A stretch of 51,009 nt of DNA, taken from contig NZ_JAMYFE010000045.1 of assembly GCF_024129865.1 (NCBI RefSeq), positions 1 through 51,009 of the forward strand, written 5' to 3'. The position numbers and the translations under genes were made by a program. The number at the start of each line of letters is the position of its first letter. Positions within the stretch are counted from its first letter, which is position 1. Source of the stretch: Stieleria tagensis. Its GTDB lineage: Bacteria > Planctomycetota > Planctomycetia > Pirellulales > Pirellulaceae. Positions 44,184 to 51,009 of this stretch are shown here, piece after piece. Under the pieces are notes generated by a model. It made no database searches, had not been told where the DNA came from, and saw only the letters and a list, made by a program, of their open reading frames with translations.

Positions 44184-45359
44184 ATGCCCCAGCCGATGCC
44201 GATTGAATCTGACACCGCCGATCAACGCTGGATGCGACTGGCACTTGAGCTAGCCGCCAACGGTCAGGGCTGTGTCGAACCCAACCCGATGGTCGGCTGT
44301 GTGCTGGTGAAAGACGGGACGTGCATCGGCCAGGGATTTCACCGTCGTTTTGGCGGTCCGCACGCCGAGATTGAAGCACTGCGATCGCTGCCGTCACCCT
44401 CGGACGCCCGCGGTGCGACCGCCTATGTGACACTCGAACCGTGTTGTCACCATGGCAAAACCCCACCCTGTTCGACAGCCTTGATCCAGGCTCGAGTCGG
44501 ACGCGTCGTCTGTGCGATGCGAGACCCGTTTCCCAAAGTCGACGGAGGCGGAATCGGTCAACTGCGGGAATCCGGAATCGACGTGACGCTCGGCGTATTG
44601 GAAACCGCTGCCCAATCGCTCAATGCTCCCTATCTGAAACGGTTGCAAACGGGCACCCCCTGGACGATCGCCAAGTGGGCAATGACCGCCGACGGACGGA
44701 TTGCCACCCACACCGGCCAAAGCAAATGGATCAGTGGTGCCGGGTCCAGACGCCATGTGCATCAATTGCGCAGCCGAGTCGACGCGATCATCGTCGGGAT
44801 GGGAACGGTGCTGGCCGATGATCCGATGCTGAATGCCCGACTCGAGGATCGCAATTTGCCACTGCAGCCCGCGCCACGGTCTCAGTCGCGGATTGCCAAG
44901 CGGGTCATTGTCTGTCGGCAACGCTTGCCGCCGCTGGAATCCAAATTGGTGCGAACAGCAAACACGCTACCGACCTGGGTGTTTTCATCTCCCGGCGTCA
45001 ATCAATCGGAGTTGCAAAGACTAGTTGAATGTGGTGTGCGAAACGTTGCGATCGACACGGATGATCCCCATCAAATGATCCGGCAAATGCTGGAACAACT
45101 CGGTCGCATGGAAATGACCAACGTGATGCTCGAGGGTGGCGCGCAATTGCTGGGCAGCTTCCTTGATCCCGATTCGACGCAGTGCCTGATCGACGAGTGT
45201 CACGTTTATATCGGTGGCAAACTGTTCGGCGGACAGCAGGCCCCCGGGCCCATCGCCGGTCCGGGCATCGCCGCAATCGTCGACGCGGCACAATTGCGAG
45301 TGCAATCGGTTGACCAATTCGATGATGATGTCCGGATCGTGTACCGCCGTCGCGATTGA
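44184..45359 (+). CDS. ribD: Bifunctional riboflavin biosynthesis protein RibD
   Basis: The 391-aa enzyme performs the second and third steps of riboflavin synthesis: deamination of the pyrimidinone and reduction of the ribosyl side chain. The deaminase domain has the zinc site HAE (60-62) and PCCHHGKTPPC (86-96). The reductase domain begins PWTIAKWAMTADGRIATHTGQSKWISG and includes VHQLRSRVDAIIVGMGTVLADDP and MLEGGAQLLGSFL. Length is normal. The open frame runs back to 43953 within the TPR gene, but the ATG at 44184 gives the domain start. No FMN riboswitch is visible upstream; the gene is read from the preceding operon. Confidence 0.93.
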   Translation: MPQPMPIESDTADQRWMRLALELAANGQGCVEPNPMVGCVLVKDGTCIGQGFHRRFGGPHAEIEALRSLPSPSDARGATAYVTLEPCCHHGKTPPCSTALIQARVGRVVCAMRDPFPKVDGGGIGQLRESGIDVTLGVLETAAQSLNAPYLKRLQTGTPWTIAKWAMTADGRIATHTGQSKWISGAGSRRHVHQLRSRVDAIIVGMGTVLADDPMLNARLEDRNLPLQPAPRSQSRIAKRVIVCRQRLPPLESKLVRTANTLPTWVFSSPGVNQSELQRLVECGVRNVAIDTDDPHQMIRQMLEQLGRMEMTNVMLEGGAQLLGSFLDPDSTQCLIDECHVYIGGKLFGGQQAPGPIAGPGIAAIVDAAQLRVQSVDQFDDDVRIVYRRRD

Positions 45360-45404
45360 AACCCTTTCGCCCTGCTGATTGAATCTTCGACATTGAATCA
45401 GCGT

Positions 45405-45545
45405 GAGAATAGTAACCGCGACGCGTGAGTTTTGAAGCCAGCGCTTTCGCGTCAGGCATTGTTTTTTGGTAACCCGATGCGTCAGCGAGGGATCCCGTCA
45501 ACCGGCTAAATCCCTCGCTGACGCGTCGGGTTACTAAACCGACAG
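45405..45545. repeat. Best-preserved copy of dispersed hairpin repeat
   Basis: The element reads TTTTGAAGCCAGCGCTTTCG then CGTCAGGCATTGTT. A near-perfect hairpin follows: GTAACCCGATGCGTCAGCGA-GGGAT at 45469-45493 and its partner at 45510-45534 differ from exact complements by one base, giving a G-T pair, with a 16-base loop. Partial copies occur at 1-40 and 11025-11165, and the TTGAAG..GCGCTTTCG part recurs at 46882. The hairpin follows ribD and could act as a terminator or mRNA end. Confidence 0.75.
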
Positions 45546-45731
45546 CCCGCTTGGCGACATGTGGATCGTCGATGTCGCATTGACTGAAACCGCGTGACCT
45601 GCAAGGGATTTCTATCTGCCGAACGAGTCGAACGGGGGAAGAAAGTTGCCAGATTCAAGTTGCTGTTTCGATAATTCTTCAACTGACCTAGCGTTGCCAA
45701 CCGATTTTTAGCTATTGGGCAGAGGGCAACG

Positions 45732-45795
45732 GCCGAAAGCCTTTCGTTTCGGCTGCCGTGTGTAAAGGTTTTTCAGGCGACATGTCGTCTGAAAA
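45732..45795 (+). promoter_or_regulatory. Two-hairpin 5' leader of the HEAT-like gene
   Basis: GCCGAAA/TTTCGGC (45732-45738, 45747-45753) is followed by TTTTCAGGCGAC/GTCGTCTGAAAA (45770-45781, 45784-45795), a 12-bp stem with one G-T pair. The second hairpin ends 14 bases before the ATG at 45810 and partly overlaps the likely ribosome-binding AAGGAT. Translational control is possible but unproven. Confidence 0.4.
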
Positions 45796-45809
45796 GGATC
45801 GGTGCAGCG

Positions 45810-46766
45810 ATGAGGTATTCCTACCTGATTGCATTGGCCACATTGATGGCAATGCCGACCGTGTCGACTTTCTCTCAAGAGCCGACCGCCGATCAACGTC
45901 TCCGAGCGAGACCCTCATCGGCAATCTTCTCAGAAACCGGACTCATTCGCTTTCGGTTGATGTCTGGGCGATTGGAAGTCGACCCGATGCGATACCGCAA
46001 AGGCACCCAGGAATACAGCGATGGTCAATTCAGTGAAACGATGACGGTCGCTTCGGCCGCCGGAATTCCATCGGTTCATTACACGTTTCGAGATGACTAC
46101 CAGCAGATTCAATTGATTGCGGAACATGGCAAAGGATTGCGAATCGAATCGCGGATCCATGCGACCGGCGAGCGGGCGGTGTTGGAACAGGTCGAAGATG
46201 GATTGGTGCATTGGAGCACTCAACGTGATCCCGCGGTGACATCGGAATTGGACACTCATCTAAGTGGCCCGACGCTATTGCATGTGATCGGTCAAGACCA
46301 ATCGGGGTTCCAAATCCATGTGGAAGAACTCTCCACTCGGATGCTGCGTGGGCGCAGTCTGATCGCATTAACCGGGCGCACCGAAACCTATTTGCGAACG
46401 CACGTCAAACGACTGGCAGTGGTCTCGGCCGATGACGTCAACCAACTGATTGATCAACTGAAATCGCCAAAGATCGCTCGGCGGCGTGCGGCGGTCATCA
46501 AACTTTGCTCTTTAGGCTCGGTCGCTCTGCCACACTTGAGCGCAGCCCTGGTTCATGGCGATTTGGATCCTGAACAAACCACCCGGATCAAATCCATCCT
46601 GTCGCGCTGTCCTCGGATGGATGAAGACACTGTCACTTCGTTGGCCTATTTATTATCAACCGATCGCCAGCATTGGCAGATCCTTTCGCAGCGAATGGAT
46701 CAATCAGAGTGGATTGCCGCCAACGCCCACATCCGCAAATGTGGGCTTGATGACTTGACCCGCTAG
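45810..46766 (+). CDS. Secreted hypothetical protein with HEAT-like C-terminus
   Basis: The 318-aa protein has a signal peptide (MRYSYLIALATLMAMPTVSTFSQ, cleaved about residue 22). A central beta-rich region contains IRFRLMSGRLEVDP and VHYTFRDDYQQIQLIAEHGKGLRIESRI. The C-terminal 100 residues (VNQLIDQLKSPKIARRRAAVIKLCSLGSVALPHLSAALV onward) look like HEAT-type helical repeats of the kind seen in other planctomycete secreted proteins. I do not recognise a specific family. It stands alone, with structured leader and trailer sequences, and converges on the AAA ATPase gene. Confidence 0.65.
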   Translation: MRYSYLIALATLMAMPTVSTFSQEPTADQRLRARPSSAIFSETGLIRFRLMSGRLEVDPMRYRKGTQEYSDGQFSETMTVASAAGIPSVHYTFRDDYQQIQLIAEHGKGLRIESRIHATGERAVLEQVEDGLVHWSTQRDPAVTSELDTHLSGPTLLHVIGQDQSGFQIHVEELSTRMLRGRSLIALTGRTETYLRTHVKRLAVVSADDVNQLIDQLKSPKIARRRAAVIKLCSLGSVALPHLSAALVHGDLDPEQTTRIKSILSRCPRMDEDTVTSLAYLLSTDRQHWQILSQRMDQSEWIAANAHIRKCGLDDLTR

Positions 46767-46798
46767 TACAGCGTCGATTGAGTTGGCCGGTCGCAAGT

Positions 46799-46875
46799 TG
46801 GTGTGGAGGATTTATCCGACCGGCTTTATTCTTCGCAGAAAACCCTCACCCGAGTCGGATAAATCCTCCACACCA
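46799..46875. repeat. Perfect 22-bp inverted repeat with 33-base spacer
   Basis: The arm at 46799-46820 (TGGTGTGGAGGATTTATCCG-AC) is the exact reverse complement of 46854-46875. The element lies between the convergent ends of the HEAT-like and AAA ATPase genes. It could serve as a bidirectional transcription end, or be a small MITE-like element. No flanking target duplication is obvious. Confidence 0.75.
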
Positions 46876-46881
46876 GCGCCG

Positions 46882-46926
46882 TTGAAGTTGCGCTTTCGCA
46901 TCAGGCTGCTAAAAGCGCAGCTTCAA
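46882..46926. repeat. Inverted repeat related to the dispersed family
   Basis: TTGAAGTTGCGCTTT (46882-46896) pairs with AAAGCGCAGCTTCAA (46912-46926), 14 of 15 bases. The left arm plus CGCATCAGG matches the first half of the dispersed repeat at 45.4 kb and 11.03 kb, so this is a partial copy ending in its own hairpin, 42 bases from the ATPase stop. Confidence 0.65.
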
Positions 46927-46967
46927 AACACAGAACCCCGATTTGCTGGTCTGATCGGAATGCGGTC

Positions 46968-48749
46968 TTACGCCTGTTCATGGTCTTGCGAATCCGTCTC
47001 ATCGCTACTGGGCAATTCGATCACGGGTTCTCCCCAATCGGCGAAAAACATGTCGCCACAGGATTCGCATTTGACTTCGGTACCAAGTAAATGATCGTCG
47101 ATGATCTGCGCGAATCCCTTGCACTCGACACGAACTTTCCCAGGCTCCGCCGCCATCGCTTTTAAATGAGCTTGGTCAACGCCGGCAACTTCGATGTCAT
47201 CTGCTTCGAGGGTGGTCAACAATTCTCGCGTCACGTCCTGGACCGATGCCACGCGATTGGCCAACCGTCGCACACTGCGTTCGAAACTGTTGCGCGATGT
47301 CCGACCATTGCCAAAATGTCGGTCTCGCTTGGCATACAGGTAAGTGAATCCACGCAATAGTCGACGACGCGACTCGGTGGGCAGCGTGTATTTGGATTGC
47401 TTGGCGATCAATTCAAAGATCCGGCAGAGCGCTTCCGGCGGATAGTCGGCAAACTGCATCGTCGTTCCGACACGGCTGCTGAGCCCCGGATTGCTACGAA
47501 TCATCTGGCGCATTTCGTTGGGATAGCCCGCCAAGATCACAACCAACCGGTCACGCTGATCCTCCATCCGCTTCAACAGGGTTTGCACCGCCTCGCGTCC
47601 ATATTGATCTTGCCCACTTTCGTCAATCAATGTGTAGGCTTCATCAATGAACAGCACCCCGTCGATTGCCTCGTCAATCTTGGCGTTCGTCTTGGGACCG
47701 GTCTGGCCGGCGTATTCTGCCACCAAACCGCTGCGGTCGGTTTCCACCAGATGGCCGTTTTTGAGAATCCCCAGCGCCCCATAGATTTCAGCGACGATTC
47801 GCGCGACGGTGGTTTTTCCCGTCCCGGGATTTCCCACGAACGCCATGTGTAATCCGGGACGCGACGTTGGCAGATCCAATGCAGCTCGCTTCCGCTCCAT
47901 CTGCAAGAAATTGGTGAGCGTCGCGATCTGGTCTTTGATGTTATCCAGACCGATCAAACGATCCAGTTTGGCATTGGCGTCGGCCAGTCGCTGCTCCGGA
48001 GTCCGCGTGTCCTCGGGCGACGCGGTCGTCGCCGACGACGCATCTTTGCCGGGGGGCTGGCGGTTGGCGGAACCACCGGGACCGGCAATCGGCGTCGGTT
48101 TTTCGGCTGCCGATGGTCCGACGCCTTCACGCAATCGCTTGGCTTCCTCACGTAACCAATTCAACGCCTCGCGAGCATTCGTCGTATCGGCATCACTGAC
48201 CAGCGTCTCGGGCGCCTTGCCATGTGCGATGTCGAACTGCTGCTGCATGACTTGAATGTTGGCGTTGTCGGCAACGCTGACGTTCCCATCGACTGCGGTC
48301 AACAGATTCGCCATCCGCATCGCCAGCGTTTCCAACTGCCCCCAGCGGTCACGAATCTCCGGCAGTTCGACGAACGGTCGCACGAGATCCGCCCACTCAA
48401 AATCGTCGGCCGCACTGATCAACCAATCGACCGCTTCGTGCAACTGGCTGCCGAGCACCGATTTGCCCCAAATGTGTTCCAGCAAGACACGACCGAGTTG
48501 TCGCTGTTCCATATTTTTGGCGCTGGCATCGGTCACCACCGAAGCGAACACCTTCATCAAGAAACCTTGATGCAGATCGTCCATCTGTTCAGAAATGGAG
48601 GCTGCATCAGGGTCGTCACCGCCACCCAGCCAACCATAGGATCCACGCACCAACTTTCCACTTTCGACATACAGTTGCTGTGTCTCGACCAATGCCTCGC
48701 GGTATTGGCGGATCGTTTCAATGATTCGGTCGTCCGACATCGATGACAT
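46968..48749 (-). CDS. CbbX/SpoVK-type AAA+ ATPase with helical N-domain and C-terminal Cys pair
   Basis: The 593-aa protein has an N-terminal helical region (1-175) of unknown family, a Gly/Pro/Asp-rich linker (210-260), and one AAA+ module. Its GLDNIKDQI leads to Walker A GNPGTGKT (306-313), a pore-loop-type region VAEYAGQTGPKT, Walker B VLFIDEA (365-371) and the sensor region LAGYPNEMRQMI. This is the CbbX/SpoVK subfamily, whose members remodel protein complexes such as inhibited Rubisco. The lid helices carry RRLANRVASVQDVTREL. The C-terminus adds a CESCGDMFFADWG motif (Cys561, Cys564), perhaps a metal or redox site. Partner unknown; no Rubisco gene is near. Confidence 0.85.
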   Translation of the reverse strand: MSSMSDDRIIETIRQYREALVETQQLYVESGKLVRGSYGWLGGGDDPDAASISEQMDDLHQGFLMKVFASVVTDASAKNMEQRQLGRVLLEHIWGKSVLGSQLHEAVDWLISAADDFEWADLVRPFVELPEIRDRWGQLETLAMRMANLLTAVDGNVSVADNANIQVMQQQFDIAHGKAPETLVSDADTTNAREALNWLREEAKRLREGVGPSAAEKPTPIAGPGGSANRQPPGKDASSATTASPEDTRTPEQRLADANAKLDRLIGLDNIKDQIATLTNFLQMERKRAALDLPTSRPGLHMAFVGNPGTGKTTVARIVAEIYGALGILKNGHLVETDRSGLVAEYAGQTGPKTNAKIDEAIDGVLFIDEAYTLIDESGQDQYGREAVQTLLKRMEDQRDRLVVILAGYPNEMRQMIRSNPGLSSRVGTTMQFADYPPEALCRIFELIAKQSKYTLPTESRRRLLRGFTYLYAKRDRHFGNGRTSRNSFERSVRRLANRVASVQDVTRELLTTLEADDIEVAGVDQAHLKAMAAEPGKVRVECKGFAQIIDDHLLGTEVKCESCGDMFFADWGEPVIELPSSDETDSQDHEQA

Positions 48750-48876
48750 GGTGCTGCGTTCCCCTCAAGTGGAATTTGACGACGGTGTAAGGACGCTTTA
48801 CGGCGCTCGCATGTGGGGCATTGTCACGTATCAGATTCCGGTTGTCGATCAGAGCCAACAGATCGCATCGCCAAAT

Positions 48877-49521
48877 TTAGCTCAATGCTTCTTTCCATTG
48901 CTGCGAAAGTGCGGGCAAGTTCATCAGTTCATGCACCGCCATTCGATCGACTTCGCGACCAAACAACACATCATTGGCTCGGGCCACTGTCCAATCGGGA
49001 TGAGGCCGCTCAAGCAGTGTCAATTCATCTGCCGCGGCGATCACGCCCGCCTGCAGCACCCGCACATACCATCCGGTGCGTCCAGTCTGCGTGACCTCCT
49101 TGGTCATTGTTTTGGTTTTCCAACGACGCGAGATCTTCCAGCAGGGCTGCCGCGGTTGACTGATTTCCAGAATACAACTGCCATTGCTCCACTGGTCGCC
49201 AACACAAGCTTCTGCCTCGGTGAGATGGTTCAGCGTCAGGTTCTCGCCAAACCCGCCACCACCAAATTCCAGTTCCGGATGCTCGCGTTGCCAGTCGTCA
49301 TAGTGCGCCCCGGCATAACACAGCACCGCTTTTTCGGGACCACCATGATTCTTTGAATCAGCAACTTGGTCACCCTCGATTCCCAGCGGTCCGATCTGAA
49401 CCGGTCCTTCGATCGGGCATTTTCGAAATGCACTGGTCCACTGACGTTTGTTCAGGTCCGATGCGTCTGGTGCACCTTCGGTGACCACTTTCCCAACCTG
49501 CACGGATTTGATCGTTATCAT
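48877..49521 (-). CDS. MOSC-domain protein (YiiM-like)
   Basis: The 214-aa protein has the MOSC layout: GPVQIGPLGIEGDQVADSKNHGGPEKAVLCYA (39-70), FGENLTLNHL, then EISQPRQPCWK with the catalytic-type Cys127 that holds Moco sulfur in the superfamily. The C-terminal GWYVRVLQAGVIAAADELTLLERPHP is typical of the YiiM branch, which reduces N-hydroxylated substrates using Moco. The start is ATG at 49521. It is divergent from the DinB fusion gene, 46 bases away, so the two may share control. Confidence 0.88.
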   Translation of the reverse strand: MITIKSVQVGKVVTEGAPDASDLNKRQWTSAFRKCPIEGPVQIGPLGIEGDQVADSKNHGGPEKAVLCYAGAHYDDWQREHPELEFGGGGFGENLTLNHLTEAEACVGDQWSNGSCILEISQPRQPCWKISRRWKTKTMTKEVTQTGRTGWYVRVLQAGVIAAADELTLLERPHPDWTVARANDVLFGREVDRMAVHELMNLPALSQQWKEALS

Positions 49522-49567
49522 TTAAGCGATGGAATCAATAAAACTTCAATTGAAAGGCGAATGATAC

Positions 49568-50758
49568 ATGCCCACTGCACAGCACATGCTGCACTTTGCC
49601 CTGATCGCATCCACTTTTTGCGTCACCGGGCGATCCGCACAGGCAAACAATGGCGATCCACTGGCAATCCTACGACATGCGGACGGGTCGGCCAGTGTGC
49701 AAACCCTGTGGGGACTGGAAGTGCAGGTTTGGCCACAGACCATCCCCGCAAACCTGGAACCCAACTCAGCTCGCAAACCACTGACCATAGCGGCCGACAT
49801 CGACCATGTCCTTGCGCGAGCCGTCAACCAAGCCGACGTCACATGGCAACCGACCGACGGTCACGAAACGGACCCGAATGCAATCCACGTCCAATCGGTC
49901 GCGACCGCTACCGACCAACCGCTCGGTTTAGTTGTCCGCGCCGATGGCGTCAGCCTTTTGTTTTTGGGGAACAGCCCGACCACTGGAGCAGCGCCGGTGA
50001 AATCAAACTCACTGACTGCGGTCGACGCGGTCGTCTGGATCGGGGATTCCGATCCGACGCTTAGTGACGCGATGGCCGCCTGGATCGAATCTCTGTCGCC
50101 ACGATTTGTATTGCTGAGTTCAAAAACGAAGGCCGCAATGCAACAAACGCTAGCCGAACAACTCGATGGCACCGTCGACACGAGCCCACTGGACCACAAC
50201 ACATTTGCGATTGCCCAGTCATCCAAGTCACCGAGCCAGACAACGATTGTTGCGACAGGCGACAAACCGTGGCAGGCCCCCAACGAATTGCAATCACTGC
50301 TCAACGGCATGCAGGCCTCGTGCCGCCGTTCTCAAGAGGTGTTCGCCAAACTGTCGGTGGAACAAATGAATTTCAAGCCGGCCAATGGCACCCACACTCC
50401 GCGTTGGAATTGTGAACACATGATGGGGCGCCAATTGCTGTTTTTCTCGCAGATCTATCACGCCGTGGACCCGACGATTCCTGTCATGGATTTGAATCCT
50501 AAACAGATGCCGCCAGACTACCGTGCCGCGCACGCCGACTGGGACGGGCAAGAGGAAGCCCGACAGATGGAACGCGTCAACGAGTTCACGCTGCGATTTG
50601 CCTACCTATTGGACGGGCTTGAATTGGACAGCAAAGCGCCGGAGAGTCGCTGGACGCTGCGTGGACTGCTCGTACAAATGGAGCGGCACTACGACGAACA
50701 CACCGCCAACACGGTGAAAAAATCCGAACTCCCCGGCTGGCCGAAAACCAAGCCCTAA
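49568..50758 (+). CDS. Secreted fusion: MBL-like (degenerate) plus DinB-like domain
   Basis: The 396-aa protein has a short signal sequence (HMLHFALIASTFCVTGRSAQA, cleaved near residue 26). The N-terminal part (about 30-240) has strand patterns of a metallo-beta-lactamase-type fold (LVVRADGVSLLFLGNSP, VDAVVWIGDSDPTLSDAMAAWIESLSPRFVLLSS) but lacks HxHxDH. The C-terminal part (about 240-390) is DinB-like: LQSLLNGMQASCRRSQEVFAKLS, WNCEHMMGRQLLFFSQIYHAVD and MERHYDEHTANT provide three His metal ligands. Exported DinB fusions are unusual. Function unknown. The start is ATG at 49568. Confidence 0.72.
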   Translation: MPTAQHMLHFALIASTFCVTGRSAQANNGDPLAILRHADGSASVQTLWGLEVQVWPQTIPANLEPNSARKPLTIAADIDHVLARAVNQADVTWQPTDGHETDPNAIHVQSVATATDQPLGLVVRADGVSLLFLGNSPTTGAAPVKSNSLTAVDAVVWIGDSDPTLSDAMAAWIESLSPRFVLLSSKTKAAMQQTLAEQLDGTVDTSPLDHNTFAIAQSSKSPSQTTIVATGDKPWQAPNELQSLLNGMQASCRRSQEVFAKLSVEQMNFKPANGTHTPRWNCEHMMGRQLLFFSQIYHAVDPTIPVMDLNPKQMPPDYRAAHADWDGQEEARQMERVNEFTLRFAYLLDGLELDSKAPESRWTLRGLLVQMERHYDEHTANTVKKSELPGWPKTKP

Positions 50759-50780
50759 GGATCTTTAGAACGGTGTCGAT

Positions 50781-51009
50781 CGTAGCTGGACCGGCCACGG
50801 TTCAGACCGTCCCGCACACCCGACCAACTGAACCCTGGCGGGATCCGCTACGTTCCATCCCACCGTAGCTGGACCGGCCACGGTTCAGGCCGTCCCGCAT
50901 ACCAGACCAACTGAACCCTGGCGGGATCAGCGACGTTCCATCCCACCGTAGCTGGACCGGCCACGGTTCAGACTGCCCCGCACCCGCCACCAACTGAACC
51001 CTGGCGGGA
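50781..51009. repeat. 83-bp tandem repeat, three copies (last cut by window end)
   Basis: Copies begin CGTAGCTGGACCGGCCACGG at 50781, 50864 and 50947, an exact period of 83. Each has GGTTCAG pairing with CTGAACC and, interleaved, TCCCGC (CCCCGC in copy 3) pairing with GCGGGA. In copy 1 the stems are 50799-50805/50828-50834 and 50810-50815/50838-50843. The 1-2-1'-2' order allows an H-type pseudoknot. It starts 22 bases after the stop of the DinB fusion gene and continues beyond the window. There are no spacers, so it is not CRISPR. Confidence 0.85.

Larger units (their letters stand above)
45360..45809. other. 450-bp intergenic region with repeats and a structured leader
   Basis: No gene is visible between ribD and the HEAT-like gene. 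The left part (45405-45545) is a full copy of the dispersed repeat. The right part (45732-45795) contains two hairpins in the 5' leader of the next gene. The middle appears unremarkable. Promoter boxes could not be fixed. Confidence 0.5.

Noticed and set aside
50781-51009. CRISPR array
   Set aside because: The whole 83-bp unit is conserved with no variable spacers, and no cas genes are present.

Overview
The window looks like ordinary chromosome from a marine-type planctomycete, most probably in the Pirellulaceae (Rhodopirellula and relatives). The signs are a DUF1559 prepilin-like protein, a LEPR-XLL secreted protein with dockerin-like repeats, a DUF2092 protein, a solitary EboE-like TIM barrel, short head-to-tail gene pairs rather than long operons, and a dispersed repeat whose hairpin reads GTAACCCGA-GCGTCAGCGAGGGAT. 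Base composition and codon use look even throughout. I see no tRNA, rRNA, transposase, integrase, phage gene or CRISPR array.

Layout, left. 0.1-2.6 kb (minus) is a glycosyltransferase 2 gene directly abutting a BshC-like gene. 2.8-7.4 kb (minus) holds nif3 and infC, an S4 RNA-binding protein and a large membrane-anchored coiled-coil protein. 7.9-11.0 kb (plus) holds an outer-membrane beta-barrel, a tRNA-dihydrouridine synthase and a secreted DUF2092 protein. 11.2-18.0 kb (minus) is a complete MoxR / DUF58 / BatA-like / double-VWA operon.

Layout, middle. 18.2-19.7 kb (plus) has a PLP threonine/serine dehydratase-like enzyme and a DUF3859 protein. 19.7-24.1 kb (minus) has ThuA, a 59-aa putative lipoprotein, DUF1559 and two tandem metallophosphoesterase paralogues. 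tsaB (plus) overlaps a small convergent gene. A lipoprotein and a parvulin-type isomerase follow (minus). The LEPR-XLL/dockerin protein and a PhoD phosphatase converge with overlapping stops.

Layout, right. A PPi-type phosphofructokinase and an EboE-like protein converge at 34.8 kb. 36.1-45.4 kb (plus) is a run of M1 peptidase, DUF6702, CinA-like, RluA, molybdenum-carrier-like, SEC-C/TPR and ribD. Several of these are joined by ATGA overlaps. The end carries a HEAT-like secreted protein, a CbbX-type AAA ATPase, a MOSC protein and a secreted DinB fusion. It finishes in an 83-bp tandem repeat that runs off the window.

Most genes are housekeeping (translation, tRNA and rRNA modification, riboflavin, glycolysis) or typical planctomycete envelope genes. 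I found no clear defence or mobile island. The best candidates for undescribed biology are the GT2 + BshC-like pair, the CinA protein with a degenerate C-terminal domain, the secreted MBL-like/DinB fusion, the tandem phosphoesterases, and the structured repeats (a dispersed hairpin family and an 83-bp repeat with pseudoknot-like pairing).
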